DNA of 25,735 nt from Emergomyces orientalis (lineage: Eukaryota; Ascomycota; Eurotiomycetes; Onygenales; Ajellomycetaceae), in assembly GCA_002110485.1 (NCBI GenBank), contig MOWL01000056.1, positions 1 through 25,735 on the forward strand, given 5' to 3'. The notes under the pieces were generated by a model. The model ran no database searches and was not told where the DNA came from. It saw only the letters and a list, made by a program, of their open reading frames with translations. This document shows positions 17,150-25,735 of this stretch, one piece after another. The number at the start of each line of letters is the position of its first letter. Within the stretch, counting starts at the first letter, position 1. Made by a program: the position numbers and the translations under genes.

Positions 17150-19952
17150 AGTGCTTACAAACTGTCAGTCTCAGTCTGACACAATTGATCTTGGCAGTCC
17201 ATGCATTCGGTAGAATGGGCTTTGTAGGAAAGCTTCAGCAACCTGTTCTGTATCTATTTTATCACAGGGTTCTAGTATTACACCCTTGCTTAGATGATTA
17301 ACAATAATCATGATGTTCTTGCATTCTTTGCTCTCAGAGAGATTCACTGTGAAATCAATGACAACATCTTGTCATATTCAGTCTGGAATGTCAAGTGGTT
17401 TGAGGAGGCCTTTCCAATGATTCTTTCATGAGATGACTGACAAGCAGTGATTACAGTTTTAAATGAAGTGTTGAATGCTATTTGAGATCTCAGGCCAGTA
17501 GAACTCTTGTGATATCATTTGGTATAGCTGTTCACAGCCCGGGTGACCAGACATGCGTGAGTCATGCGTCTCTTGCATGATTCGCGTGCGTAATGTTTCA
17601 GACTGCGGGACTCAACATCGTCCACAGAATTGAAGAGTGTTATTGTTGTCAATGAAGCATTCAGATATGTCAGTTCTCACATGTAGTTCTGGGGGGAATC
17701 GGGGTGCCTTCTGGCATATGGCATCAGTGAGAGCTTGGAGCTGTTCGTCAGCAAGAGCTGACAGGCGCCACAGCTCATCTAGTGATGTTTCAGAAGGTGC
17801 TTCAGAGGGTGTCTCAGAAGGGATGTCAGAGACATCAGCAATGTCAGGGGTGATTCAGAGTGGAAGTGTTCTGACTACTGACACGCGAATGGTTCCATGT
17901 GCAGTCTTATCATAATTAATCAGTATTCTTGGGTCCAAGATTCGGTGTTCACGGTTGGTCCAGCGGGTGTCTGCTGCATTGAATGGCATGTCTTGCTCTC
18001 GTCAGAAGAGTGCGTCCGCCATGGAGTTCTCTGAGCCGGAGCGGTAGTGTATTGTAAAATGAAAGCGGCTAAGAAGCTCTGACCAGCACATCTGACATTC
18101 TGTGAGCTTATGAGTGATTGTGAAGTGCTTGAGGTTCTTATGATCAGTTATTATCTTGAACTTCACAACACTGTGAAGCTCAGAGTCTCATTCTTCAAGA
18201 CAGCAAATTATGATGAGGAGTTCTTTGTCATAGATCTCATAGTTACACTTGACAGAACTGAGTTTCTTGAACATGAAGGCACATGATTGTAGAACATCTT
18301 CATCATCATATTGCAGTATGGCTTCTCCTGTAATGTAACTGGAGGAGTCAGCTTCCACAATCATGTCACAGTCGGGATTGAATGTCACTAGTAGAGGTGT
18401 GCTGATGAACATCTTTTTCATTCATACAAAGACAGTCTTGGCGGCCACTGATCAGTGAAAGACTGATTTCTTCTTGATGAGCTCTGTGAGCAGTTGAGTG
18501 ATCTCTGAGAAGTTTCATATAAATCACTGATAGAAGTTGACAAATTCAATGAAGCTGTGTACACTCTTCACAGTGCGTGGGGCTTCTCATTCAAGAATAG
18601 CAGAGATCTTTTCAGAATCCATCTGAATGCTCTTACCTGCTTCTATGATGAAGCCCAGGTATTTTGTAGTCTTAACTTCAAAATCGCATTTGTCTATGTC
18701 TATCAGCAGGCTGGCTTCACAAAGCCACTGTAACATCTTCTGAACATGTTCTTGATGCTCTTTTCGGGGAGCCATCGGTGAAGATAAGAATGTCATCCAG
18801 ATACATGAACATGAACTCATCAAGGAAATCTTGCAGTGCTCAATTGATATATTTCTGAAAGGTGCTAGGGGCGTTAGCTAGCCCGAACGGTGTGACTACC
18901 CACTCAAAGAGACTGTATCAGGTCTGGAAAGCAGTTAGCCATTCATTGCCTTCGGCGATGCGGATCTTATGAAATGCAGCGACCACATTCAGCTTGGTGA
19001 ACCATTGAGCATGTCTGATGCAAGCGAGTGTCTCATTGATGAGGGGTAGAGGATATCAATCCTTCTTCATGAGGCGGTTCAGCCCTTGATAGTCTACACA
19101 AAATCGGAGCCCGCCGCCTGGCTTCTTGCGAATAGGATAGGAGCTGCAGCGGGAGAATTGCTAACGCGTATGAACCCTTTGTCTAGTAGATCATTGAGGG
19201 TCTTGCGGAGGAGAAGAAGTTCATCTTGAGACATGCTATAGAGAGGTCCCCATGGGGGGTTCAGAAGTCTTGCTGTCTTGCTTCTCTAGTTCAATTGTAT
19301 GATCTACCCCAGGCTCTTGTAAGGGAGGTAGGTCTCAATGGCATCATCTTTTTCGGAAGATGTCTAGGTATTCATGGTATTGGCGCGGGAGCTTTGCACG
19401 GGGATCAGTGTGTTTAGTGATGATGAGTTTGTCGAGCGCTTTCTTAATGTCAGCCAAGCTGGCTGAGTAAATTGCCATGCAGTCCCGCTGCATGTGGTTC
19501 TGTCAGGAGTTCTTTCAGAGCAGTTCATAAGCATTTGCGGAGATCTGCTTGAGATTCATGATGCTATGAACATCATTCTTGTGTATGCAATCTTCATTAG
19601 AGAAGATGAGTGTTCTGTTTCAGGTGTTCAAGAGAATGCTCTGTTCAGCTAATCAAGAGATCTCTAGCATGAGATTGTAATCTAGATTCTCTATTTTATA
19701 TGCATAAGTGTTCTCTCGTCGGTGCCCGCCGATGTCTATATCTAATTTCATCATATAACGGGTGTAAGCATCTTTCGGGCCGTCGAATCCAGTGAGGAGC
19801 CGGGGCTTGGGTAAAGAGATACACTGAAGGTTACAGTGTTTTATAATTGAAGATTTGATCATTGCATAATGGCATAGACCGCTGTCTACCATGGCATTCA
19901 TATTGTATGTGCTATCTATCACAGTAGATACAAGAATCGTGTCCATTGCCAT
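17150..19952 (-). pseudogene. pol: gypsy2 pol remnant: protease, RT, RNase H, partial integrase
   Basis: Protease: MVDSG at 19889-19875 (catalytic DSG 19886-19878). RT: from LYSMSQDELLLL (about 19250) through FCVDYQGLNRL, the TPFGLANAPSTFQKYI motif and YLDD (18803-18792) to KYLGFIIEAGK (about 18660). RNase H: EADSSSY (about 18385) through ITDHKNLKHF and HYRSGSENSMADALF (about 18010). Integrase zinc region: MSGHPGCEQLYQMI ... NCNHC (about 17560-17440); core begins DVVIDFTVNL with the first Asp, then IVSD, where the second Asp is followed within a few codons by the copia junction, so the Glu part is missing. Nonsense codons are TGA at sites where the family has Arg (KKD-R-YPLPL, FQT-R-Y, SD-R) or Trp (YIN-W-A, PD-W-I-W-Q). 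A 1-nt shift lies in RT near 19138. Confidence 0.82.
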
Positions 19953-19984
19953 TTTTTCTTCAAATTGTTGTTATCTGATCTTCT

Positions 19985-20020
19985 CTAGCTCCTGTCGGCG
20001 CGAGTTTTCGCAGGAGCTAG
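19985..20020 (-). other. 10-bp perfect hairpin at the gypsy2 gag stop
   Basis: CTAGCTCCTG (19985-19994) and CAGGAGCTAG (20011-20020) pair perfectly around a 16-nt loop. On the minus strand the gag TAG (20019-20017) lies inside the first arm. The protease frame is +1 relative to gag and reads plausibly (RRQELEKIR) up to this point. It may be a recoding stimulator; the element is dead, so this would be a relic. Confidence 0.45.
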
Positions 20021-21123
20021 TCTTTTCCCTGCCTTGGAGCTTTCATTGAGACACTCTCTTCATTGTCACCCAAATCCTCTTTCACTATGGTGTGGTTGAT
20101 GCGGACTCTCTTAGGTGGAACATGGTCAGAACGGCAGTTGGCAGCAATGTGGCCTGTACGCTCGCAATTGATGCAGACTCTGTGTTGTTGTCGATCGGCC
20201 GCCTCTTCAGCTGTCAGTCCAGGGACTCGGAAGCCCGGTCGGGCAGCAGAGACTCTAGCTTGAGCGTAGGTGTTTGAGTCCACCCAATCCATTGCATCTG
20301 TGTTGTTCCTGGTCGCCGGCATGTTGGCAGCTGAAGTATAATATCTACCACCACCTGTCTGTATGCTCTTCAGCTTTGTGAGACAATCATTCAATCTTCA
20401 TAATTGAATACAGAATGCCTCATAAGTGAAGACTTCTTCAACACTGACAAGAGTCTTCAGCAGTTCAAATGTCAAAGCTTTCTTCAGTATGCTGATCTTC
20501 ATTTGATTCTCCCAGAGTTGGCCTCCTGCTTCTAAGATCTTAGTGTTGAAATCAGGTAAAAAGATTGTAAGAGAGGTGTTCCTCTGGCGTGTGTTCTGCA
20601 GTCAGTCTAGCACCTTCTGCTGTGTTGCTGTATCCTTGAACAAGATATCAAGATGTTTGAAGATGTTTTCGGGCATGCAAAGTGATGGTTCACAGGTTTC
20701 TATTCATGAATGAAACTTCTGTCTGGCGCAATCCTTCAGTCAGCCGTACACATACCATTCTTGATTGGTCAAGGAACCAATGACATCTCTATTCACATCT
20801 AGCTTCGCAAGCATCTCCAACTTCCACAGCGAGTATAAGGTGAGGTCAGAAGCGTCAAAGTACATGAAAGTGCTTAGATGTTCTTTTGATGATTGTGCTG
20901 TGCTAGACTTCGTTGACACCTCTACAAGTTCTGCTGACAGAGGTGTTGCAGCTTCCGCGGCAGAGGTCTGACTTGTCAGTTGTCACTGGATCTCTTCATA
21001 TTGACATTGCTGGTTCGCGTGCATGTCGGCGATCTGCTGCTGCTGCAGTTTCAACATTGTTTGAAGCCACTGTGGCATCTCATTGGTGTTTGCTGCCATT
21101 GAGGGTTCACCAATATCATTCAT
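20017..21123 (-). pseudogene. gag: gypsy2 gag remnant
   Basis: The minus-strand frame starts at ATG 21123 (MNDIGEPSMAANTNEMPQW) and runs 369 codons to TAG 20019-20017 without a frameshift, but with five internal TGA codons (after EEIQ, YVYG, KFHS, KVLD and IQL), several where Trp is likely. It shows the Gag layout of fungal gypsy elements: Gln-rich N-terminus, capsid-like middle (FDASDLTLYSLWKLEMLAKL ... LTNQEWYVYG), and a CCHC knuckle CINCERTGHIAANC at 20175-20134. The intact last 126 codons (20394-20017) are the only long open piece. Not functional as it stands. Confidence 0.82.
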
Positions 21124-21395
21124 GATGACTGACAATGTTGTGTCTTGGAATTCTTCGCTGGAGGATTCTTCAGGTTCAGGGAGTATTCATATGAAAACTT
21201 CATATGTCTGGGGTATCAGAACTCTCAGGTCTTTTGCTGATATGTCTCTTTCATGAGATCTAGTTGCAGGGCCAAGATGATTAACAAGCAAGCTTCTTCT
21301 ATCTAGTAGGGGTTCAATGATCACTAGCTAGTCATCTTCTTTATTTCTTACGCGTCATTACATGTTTGGATAGTCGAATAATCGTTTCTCATAAG
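21124..21395 (-). other. gypsy2 5' leader
   Basis: Non-coding on both strands as far as I can see. It lies between the presumed LTR end (TTCATTCGTATTC) and the gag ATG. No primer site was confidently recognised. Confidence 0.35.
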
Positions 21396-21461
21396 AATAC
21401 GAATGAATGTTTTCTAAGTGTAACAGGCCTATGCCAAAGAGCTCGGCACTAATATAGGTCT
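21396..21461 (-). repeat. gypsy2 5' LTR, outer part (separated from 11309-11516)
   Basis: On the plus strand it matches 9518-9582 (AATAC.AATGAA..TTTTCTAAGTG ... CTCGGCACTAATATAGGTCT). Read on the minus strand it begins AGACCTATATT, the exact continuation of the sequence broken at 11516, with AGACC present at both breaks. Confidence 0.65.
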
Positions 21462-21789
21462 TATGAGAGATTTTTAAATGGTAGAATGTTCGCGTACGAA
21501 TGAAAAAGTGAAGTTAAAAATTGAATTTTTGGGCTCCCTTCTTCCCCATATCTACAGGTTTTCCACGGCTTTTTATAACCATGAATCTCTCGCTAGCTAT
21601 ATTACAAAATATGCCCATATAGGGGCATGTTACATAATAATCAATAGTCTGTCATATACCAAATGAAATATCCAAATTAGGTGGAAACTAGGAGAAAAAT
21701 AACGATAGTAGATGGAGTGGCGTATTTGGTGGAGATTTGAATGGTTCGATGCATCCGTTTGGTGCTTGATTAATAATCAGGTGTTTGAC
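21462..21789 (-). repeat. copia2 3' LTR
   Basis: On the minus strand TGTCAAACACC (21789) to TCTCATA (21462). Against the copia1 5' LTR I count two substitutions, a 2-bp deletion in GTATGTAAC and a 1-nt homopolymer change; against the copia1 3' LTR there are three substitutions plus the rearranged purine stretch. The purine tract lies just beyond 21789. Confidence 0.9.
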
Positions 21790-21855
21790 ATACCCCTCAC
21801 CAAATGAGCCGCATATAAGCAGTAGTATAAGGAAAAATGAATGAATGGTGATTTT

Positions 21856-22906
21856 TTAGCGAATCTGAGCGCTAATATCAGTTAAACCAAGCATTTGTAC
21901 GAATTCGGCGTGTTTTTGACCTCCAAGAGGCTTGGTCATTCCGTCGGCAATCATCGAATTGGTATCCACCCATTGGATAGCTAGTCGCCCGGCGGCTACT
22001 TGCTCACGGAGCCAGTGGTTATGGATGTCAACATGACGTAGCTTGGTTGCTAATTGAGGTGCTGCGGCGGTTAGGAGACGGATAGTCTGCCGATTATCAT
22101 TATGAATGACGAGCTGGCACTGTGTATTCAAACCAAGCTGTTTGAAGACTCGATCCCACCATATAGCCTCTTTTGCTGCAGTGGATAGAGCAAGAAGTTC
22201 AGATTCTGTAGAGGATGTGCTCACAGATCGTTGTTTGGATGACTTCCAATCAATCACTCCTCCAAATAAGGAGAATATCATGCCGTGGGTACTCCGGCGT
22301 GTAGTCGGGTCATCAGCGAATGCTGCATCCGCGTGGATGATGAAATCTGGGGTAGACGAGTTAGGCGCGGGAGCTGCGTATTCAATCGCCAGATGGCGCG
22401 TTTGATTAGCGAATGCAATTACTCGGTCAATTAGATCACGGTGTTGAGGGCCCGGATTCTTCATAAAATCGGCTAGGGCGCTAGCGGCGTATGCGAGATC
22501 CGGCCTCGTTCCGACAGCAGGGTAGATTAGTGATCCCATTCGGCATTGGTAGGCGTGGATCTCTTGTGGGGATGCCACACCATCGTATGGGCGTAGGTCT
22601 TCCTTAGGCAATGGCATTTGATAGCGAGTTAGACGTTCTAGGTTAAATTTAACGGCTATTTTAGCCATATAGCTGTCCTGGCATAACCAGAGCTTGTGTT
22701 CGTGGCGGTCTCGAAGGATACGAATCCCGAGGAACCAGTTCAAATTTCCCATATCTCGTAGGTTGTACGCGGATGTGAGATTTTGTTTGAAATGTTCAAA
22801 CTCTGCACGGTGATCTCTATGATACAGAACCACAATATCATCAACATAGAAGAACACTGTAAGCTTTTCACTAGTGTAGAGACATGGCTCCTCACTAATT
22901 GAATGT
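21856..22906 (-). pseudogene. pol: RT C-terminal part and RNase H (copia2)
   Basis: An intact 333-residue frame from ATG 22857 to the TAG at 21856-21858 contains YVDD directly after its start (MFFYVDDIVVLYHRD), the RNase H Asp (HADAAFADD) and TESELLAL, identical to copia1. It is separated from the upstream part by an extra base in an A run (22907-22910 on the plus strand; four A against three in copia1), so RT is broken. On its own it would lack the RT N-terminal fingers and would not be an active enzyme. Confidence 0.85.
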
Positions 22907-24802
22907 AAAACCTAGCTTTCGAAGCTGGGATCCGAGCTCGTTATTCCATAAAAGAGGGGACTCAGGTAATCCGTATAGAGCTCTCTTTAGAAGAAGATAT
23001 CGGCCAGGGCAGCTATATCCTTGAGCTGGCATGACATAAACAGTGTGCTTGATTCGGGCGTTTAAGAAGGCGTTAACGGCGTCAAATTGATGTGCTTCAA
23101 AATCAAATGCCGCAGTGATTGCCATGAGAACACGGAAGACTTTCATTGCTAAAGTGGATGAATAGGTCTCTGATACTTCATTATATGAGAGATCACCTCT
23201 GACAACTAATCTTGCTTTGAATTTGACTAGATAACCATCTGTATCAAATTTGTAGGTGTATATCCATATCATGGGTAGGGCTTGGACTTTGGATTGAGAA
23301 GGGATTTCAACCTCCTGCCAGCATTGACATGCTTCAAGAGCTTTATACTCAAGGTCCGCGGCTATTCGCCATTCTCTGGCGTAGGGGTGTTTCATAGCCG
23401 CGTTCCAACCACGTGGTGGCGGGGGCAGCGTATCCCTATGGATCTTAGGCAGGTCTGGAGGTTTCAATGATGTGGGTTCGGTTGATATGCCGTTCGCGAA
23501 CGCAGTGTAAAAAGCAGTATATGACTCTGCGCTTGTGGCATATGCAAAGGCTCGGTCCTTGTTCGGCTTCCGTTTTCTTTTATCACTGACTATGTTAGAA
23601 GGTGAGATTTGACTGTGTATTTCGCGTCTTGGAGCATTTTGAATGGTAAGATTCTGTAGTGAGCTATCAAGTGATTCCATTAATTGGTTTGATGGATCAT
23701 CAATCGCGGGGAATCCACTAGTTGGAGTTTCCATGATCTCGGACGAGATCTCGGCTTCGGGAAAGCTGCCAGGTGTTGGCATATCATGGCCATTCGGGCT
23801 AATTATAGGCACACTAGGCGGCGGAGGTGTTGGCTCCGGCGTGAGAGGCTCTTCGGGCGTTGAATCCTCCGTGGGCGGATCGGCAGATTTTGCTGTGGGT
23901 GGCCCGTGCTCTGAAACCCCTGCGGGTTTTTGAACCGCTGGTGTCATATAGGATAGTGAATCCTCGATTTCTCCAACCTTTTCCTCATCCGTTTCGTTAG
24001 CTATCCTGAGCTGAATCCCATTAGTAGTGGGTATAATAGACTCTAGTACATCCTCATCCGGCAGATTTAGAGGGTCAAAGAAGGTATTTTCATCAAATAG
24101 AACATCATGAGATTCAACAATCTCATTTGACTGTGGGAGCCAGATTCGGAAAATGTTAGTTGAAGAGTAGCCAATTAAGAATCCAATCTTAGCTCTCGCG
24201 GCAAGCTTCAACATTTTTGGCATCTTTTTATTTAGTACATATGCCTTGCACCCATATGCCCGTAGATGTGAGAGTTCTGAACTTTTAATGATATCAGCAT
24301 CTTGCGTATATTCAACTAGGACTCGGTTCGGGGACTTCCAGTTTAATGCCCGTGTGGGCGTTCGATTTAGTAGGTATGCCGCTGCCTCAGCAATCTCGGG
24401 CCAGAGGTTATGTGGGAATCTAGCTGCTATTCGCAATGTTCGTGTGGCTTTAATAATCATACCCCCTGAGCGTTCTGCGAGCCCGTTCTGCTCTGGTGTA
24501 TAGGGTGCTGAACGCTCTACAAGGATTCCTTCATCACAGACCCATTGCTCAAACATGGAGGATAGAGATTTTTCCCCATCTGTGTGAAGTTTGAGAACAT
24601 CTATACTCATCTGTTTCTTGATTATAAGAATAGTATTCTTTATAAATTCAAAGGATTCAGATTTCTTTTTCATGCATCCAATTCTATGAAGGTGGGTGTA
24701 CGGATCGTAGAGATGTGCAATATATTTGAGACCATTGTAGAATTTCTCAATGTGAATTATATCAAAATGTAGGATTTCGAATGGGCGGCTCCCGCGGCTC
24801 AT
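22895..24802 (-). pseudogene. pol: Integrase core and RT N-terminal part (copia2)
   Basis: The 635-residue frame begins just after the shared TGA (24811-24809) and is identical to copia1 through the integrase core (LHFDIIHIE, LHTDGEK, QNGLAERSG), the Pro-rich linker and the RT N-terminal half (VVRGDLSYNE, FDAVNAFLNARI, KRALYGLPESP). It ends prematurely in ...RKLGFTFN after the 1-nt insertion, before YVDD. Confidence 0.85.
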
Positions 24803-24897
24803 CGGTCTTCAGGACACAATGCTATGCATCTTGCCGAGCCCGCAGGCTTCACAGTCTGCCATTTTCGGCCTGTTAGTGAGCTTGGTTCCAGTGATCT

Positions 24898-25735
24898 CTA
24901 TCGGGAGGTGTTCAAGAACTTCCGGCCAGCGTGTGCCAGGCGTGTATGCCATAGGTTAGTAGTGGCTGGGATCGGTGGCCTGGGTAGTGCAGATCGTACT
25001 GCGAATGCTGTGTCTTTGATATTCAGACTATTCTTGATAATAGGGTTATACTCGAGGACGTATTTCTCATGGACATAGGTTAAATTGAATTTAGCAACCC
25101 ATTCACTGTTGACTATAGTAAGATTGAGTTCATCAATCCCTAGACCTTTCTTTTTGAAGAAAGGGGAGGCAGCGATATTTGTATGAAAGTTAGGGATGTA
25201 TGCCACATTAAGTAGAAGTATGCGTTTTACCCCCTTAGATGAATTGACATTGATCCATACATTGCCTGTGCCCTGTATAGCCACCTTTGTGTTGCCTGTA
25301 TATAGAAATGATTTCTTGACCTCTTCGAAGTTCTCAAAACGGCTCAAATTGTTGCACACATGTTTATTAGCCCCAGTATCGTATATGAAGCTATTTTGTA
25401 GTGGATACTGATAGCTTCCACCATGTTCCATTGTAAAAGCAGTTGTTGCAAGAGCAGTATGCTTCTCTGATTCTGAATCATTCTCTGAGGTTTCAAATGC
25501 TGCTGCTACAGCAGAGGGTTGATCTCTGCTTGCTTTAGCAAGCACATTCTTCACTACTCTTTTTGTATGAGGGTTTTTTAACAATCGCTTCACCTTTGCC
25601 GCGGTCTCAGGGTTCGGTGTCCACCCAGCTGGGTGTTTATCAGGGTTCAAATACCAACATTCAGTGAATCGGTGACGTATTCCGCATATGCAGGGACGGC
25701 TTATCAATGGTTGATCTGAGGGTTTGGCAGGTGTA
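24898..25735 (-). pseudogene. Gag C-terminal, protease and pre-integrase part (copia2), 5'-partial
   Basis: Corresponds to copia1 12874-13690. It contains the CxC..H..C cluster (CICGIRHRFTECW), the protease FIYDTGANKHVCN and the first His of the pre-integrase zinc site (LWHTRLAHAG). A missing C (GGCCGG for GGCCCGG, plus-strand 24922-24927) shifts the frame to a stop at 24898, before the zinc-binding cysteines, which survive in another frame further down. The 5' end is cut by the window, so the TGA present at 12530 in copia1 cannot be checked here. Confidence 0.82.

Larger units (their letters stand above)
17150..21461 (-). mobile_element. gypsy2: decayed Ty3/gypsy element on the minus strand
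   Basis: On the minus strand, from 21461 down: end of a 5' LTR (21461-21396), leader (21395-21124), gag (21123-20017), protease, RT, RNase H and integrase, cut off inside the integrase core at 17150 where copia1 ends. The reading frame can be followed nearly throughout but carries more than twenty nonsense codons, nearly all TGA, and at least one frameshift (in RT near 19138). Copia sequences bound it at both ends, and the flank evidence suggests the whole block is inverted relative to its insertion state. Confidence 0.85.
21462..25735 (-). mobile_element. copia2: second copia copy, inverted, 5' end outside window
   Basis: Reverse complement of copia1 from its 3' LTR back to the point matching copia1 base 12874. 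The coding body looks identical to copia1 apart from two 1-nt indels (about 22910 and 24924), whereas the LTR differs at several positions. Together with copia1 it makes an inverted repeat with arms of about 4.27 kb and a 4.3-kb spacer. Confidence 0.93.

Noticed and set aside
17637..17915. Plus-strand 92-codon ORF with Ser/Glu/Gly repeats
   Set aside because: It is the antisense of the Ser/Pro-rich linker between RNase H and integrase of gypsy2.
20020..20033. G GGA AAA heptamer before the gypsy2 gag stop as a -1 frameshift site
   Set aside because: It is in phase, but the -1 frame meets TAG within about a dozen codons and the protease frame is +1, so it would not lead to Pol.
17150..21123. 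TGA read as tryptophan (alternative genetic code)
   Set aside because: TGA also replaces invariant arginines (KKD-R-YPLPL, SD-R), many Trp positions remain TGG, and gypsy1 has no internal TGA in Pol or ORF3. Mutation explains it better.
21380..21395. TTATGAG on the minus strand after the gypsy2 LTR as a second tRNA-Met half primer site
   Set aside because: Only seven bases match the anticodon loop complement and the rest does not look like a tRNA; too weak.

Overview
The window is a nest of retrotransposons and contains no convincing host gene. The element types (Ty3/gypsy, Ty1/copia and a Tad-like LINE), CT-rich leaders, CCAAT boxes and C-to-T decay suggest a repeat-rich filamentous fungus. 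Ascomycete is my guess; nothing here fixes the species.

Layout. (1) 1-9518: 'gypsy1', a Ty3/gypsy element with its 5' end outside the window. It carries Gag-protease, then Pol (RT, RNase H, integrase) joined by an apparent -1 frameshift signal (UUUAAAC at the gag stop plus a two-tier stem). A large third ORF (876 aa) lies between pol and the 3' LTR and carries the motifs of a 2-oxoglutarate/Fe(II) dioxygenase. Then come a purine tract and a probable 3' LTR. (2) 9519-11516: an inverted pair of about 265-bp LTR-like repeats (called gypsy2 LTRs here) flanking two decayed Tad-like LINE fragments. (3) 11517-17149: 'copia1', a structurally complete Ty1/copia element with two LTRs, a tRNA-iMet half-molecule primer site and one long Gag-Pol frame interrupted only by two TGA codons. 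(4) 17150-21461: a decayed Ty3/gypsy element, 'gypsy2', on the minus strand, riddled with TGA stops. (5) 21462-25735: 'copia2', a second copia copy in inverted orientation, cut by the window edge and carrying two 1-nt indels.

How it fits together. The 5' flank of copia1 (AGACC) matches the 3' flank of copia2, not its own 3' flank (AGTGC). The gypsy2 5' LTR is split between 11309-11516 and 21461-21396. Both facts follow if the 17150-21461 segment was flipped by recombination between two inverted copia copies. The implied order is: gypsy2-family LTRs and LINE pieces are oldest; gypsy1 inserted beside the left LTR; one copia went into the gypsy2 5' LTR and another into the gypsy2 integrase; then the inversion.

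Most interesting: the dioxygenase-like ORF carried by an LTR retrotransposon, the frameshift signal of gypsy1, the copia-mediated inversion, and the 34-nt half-tRNA primer site.
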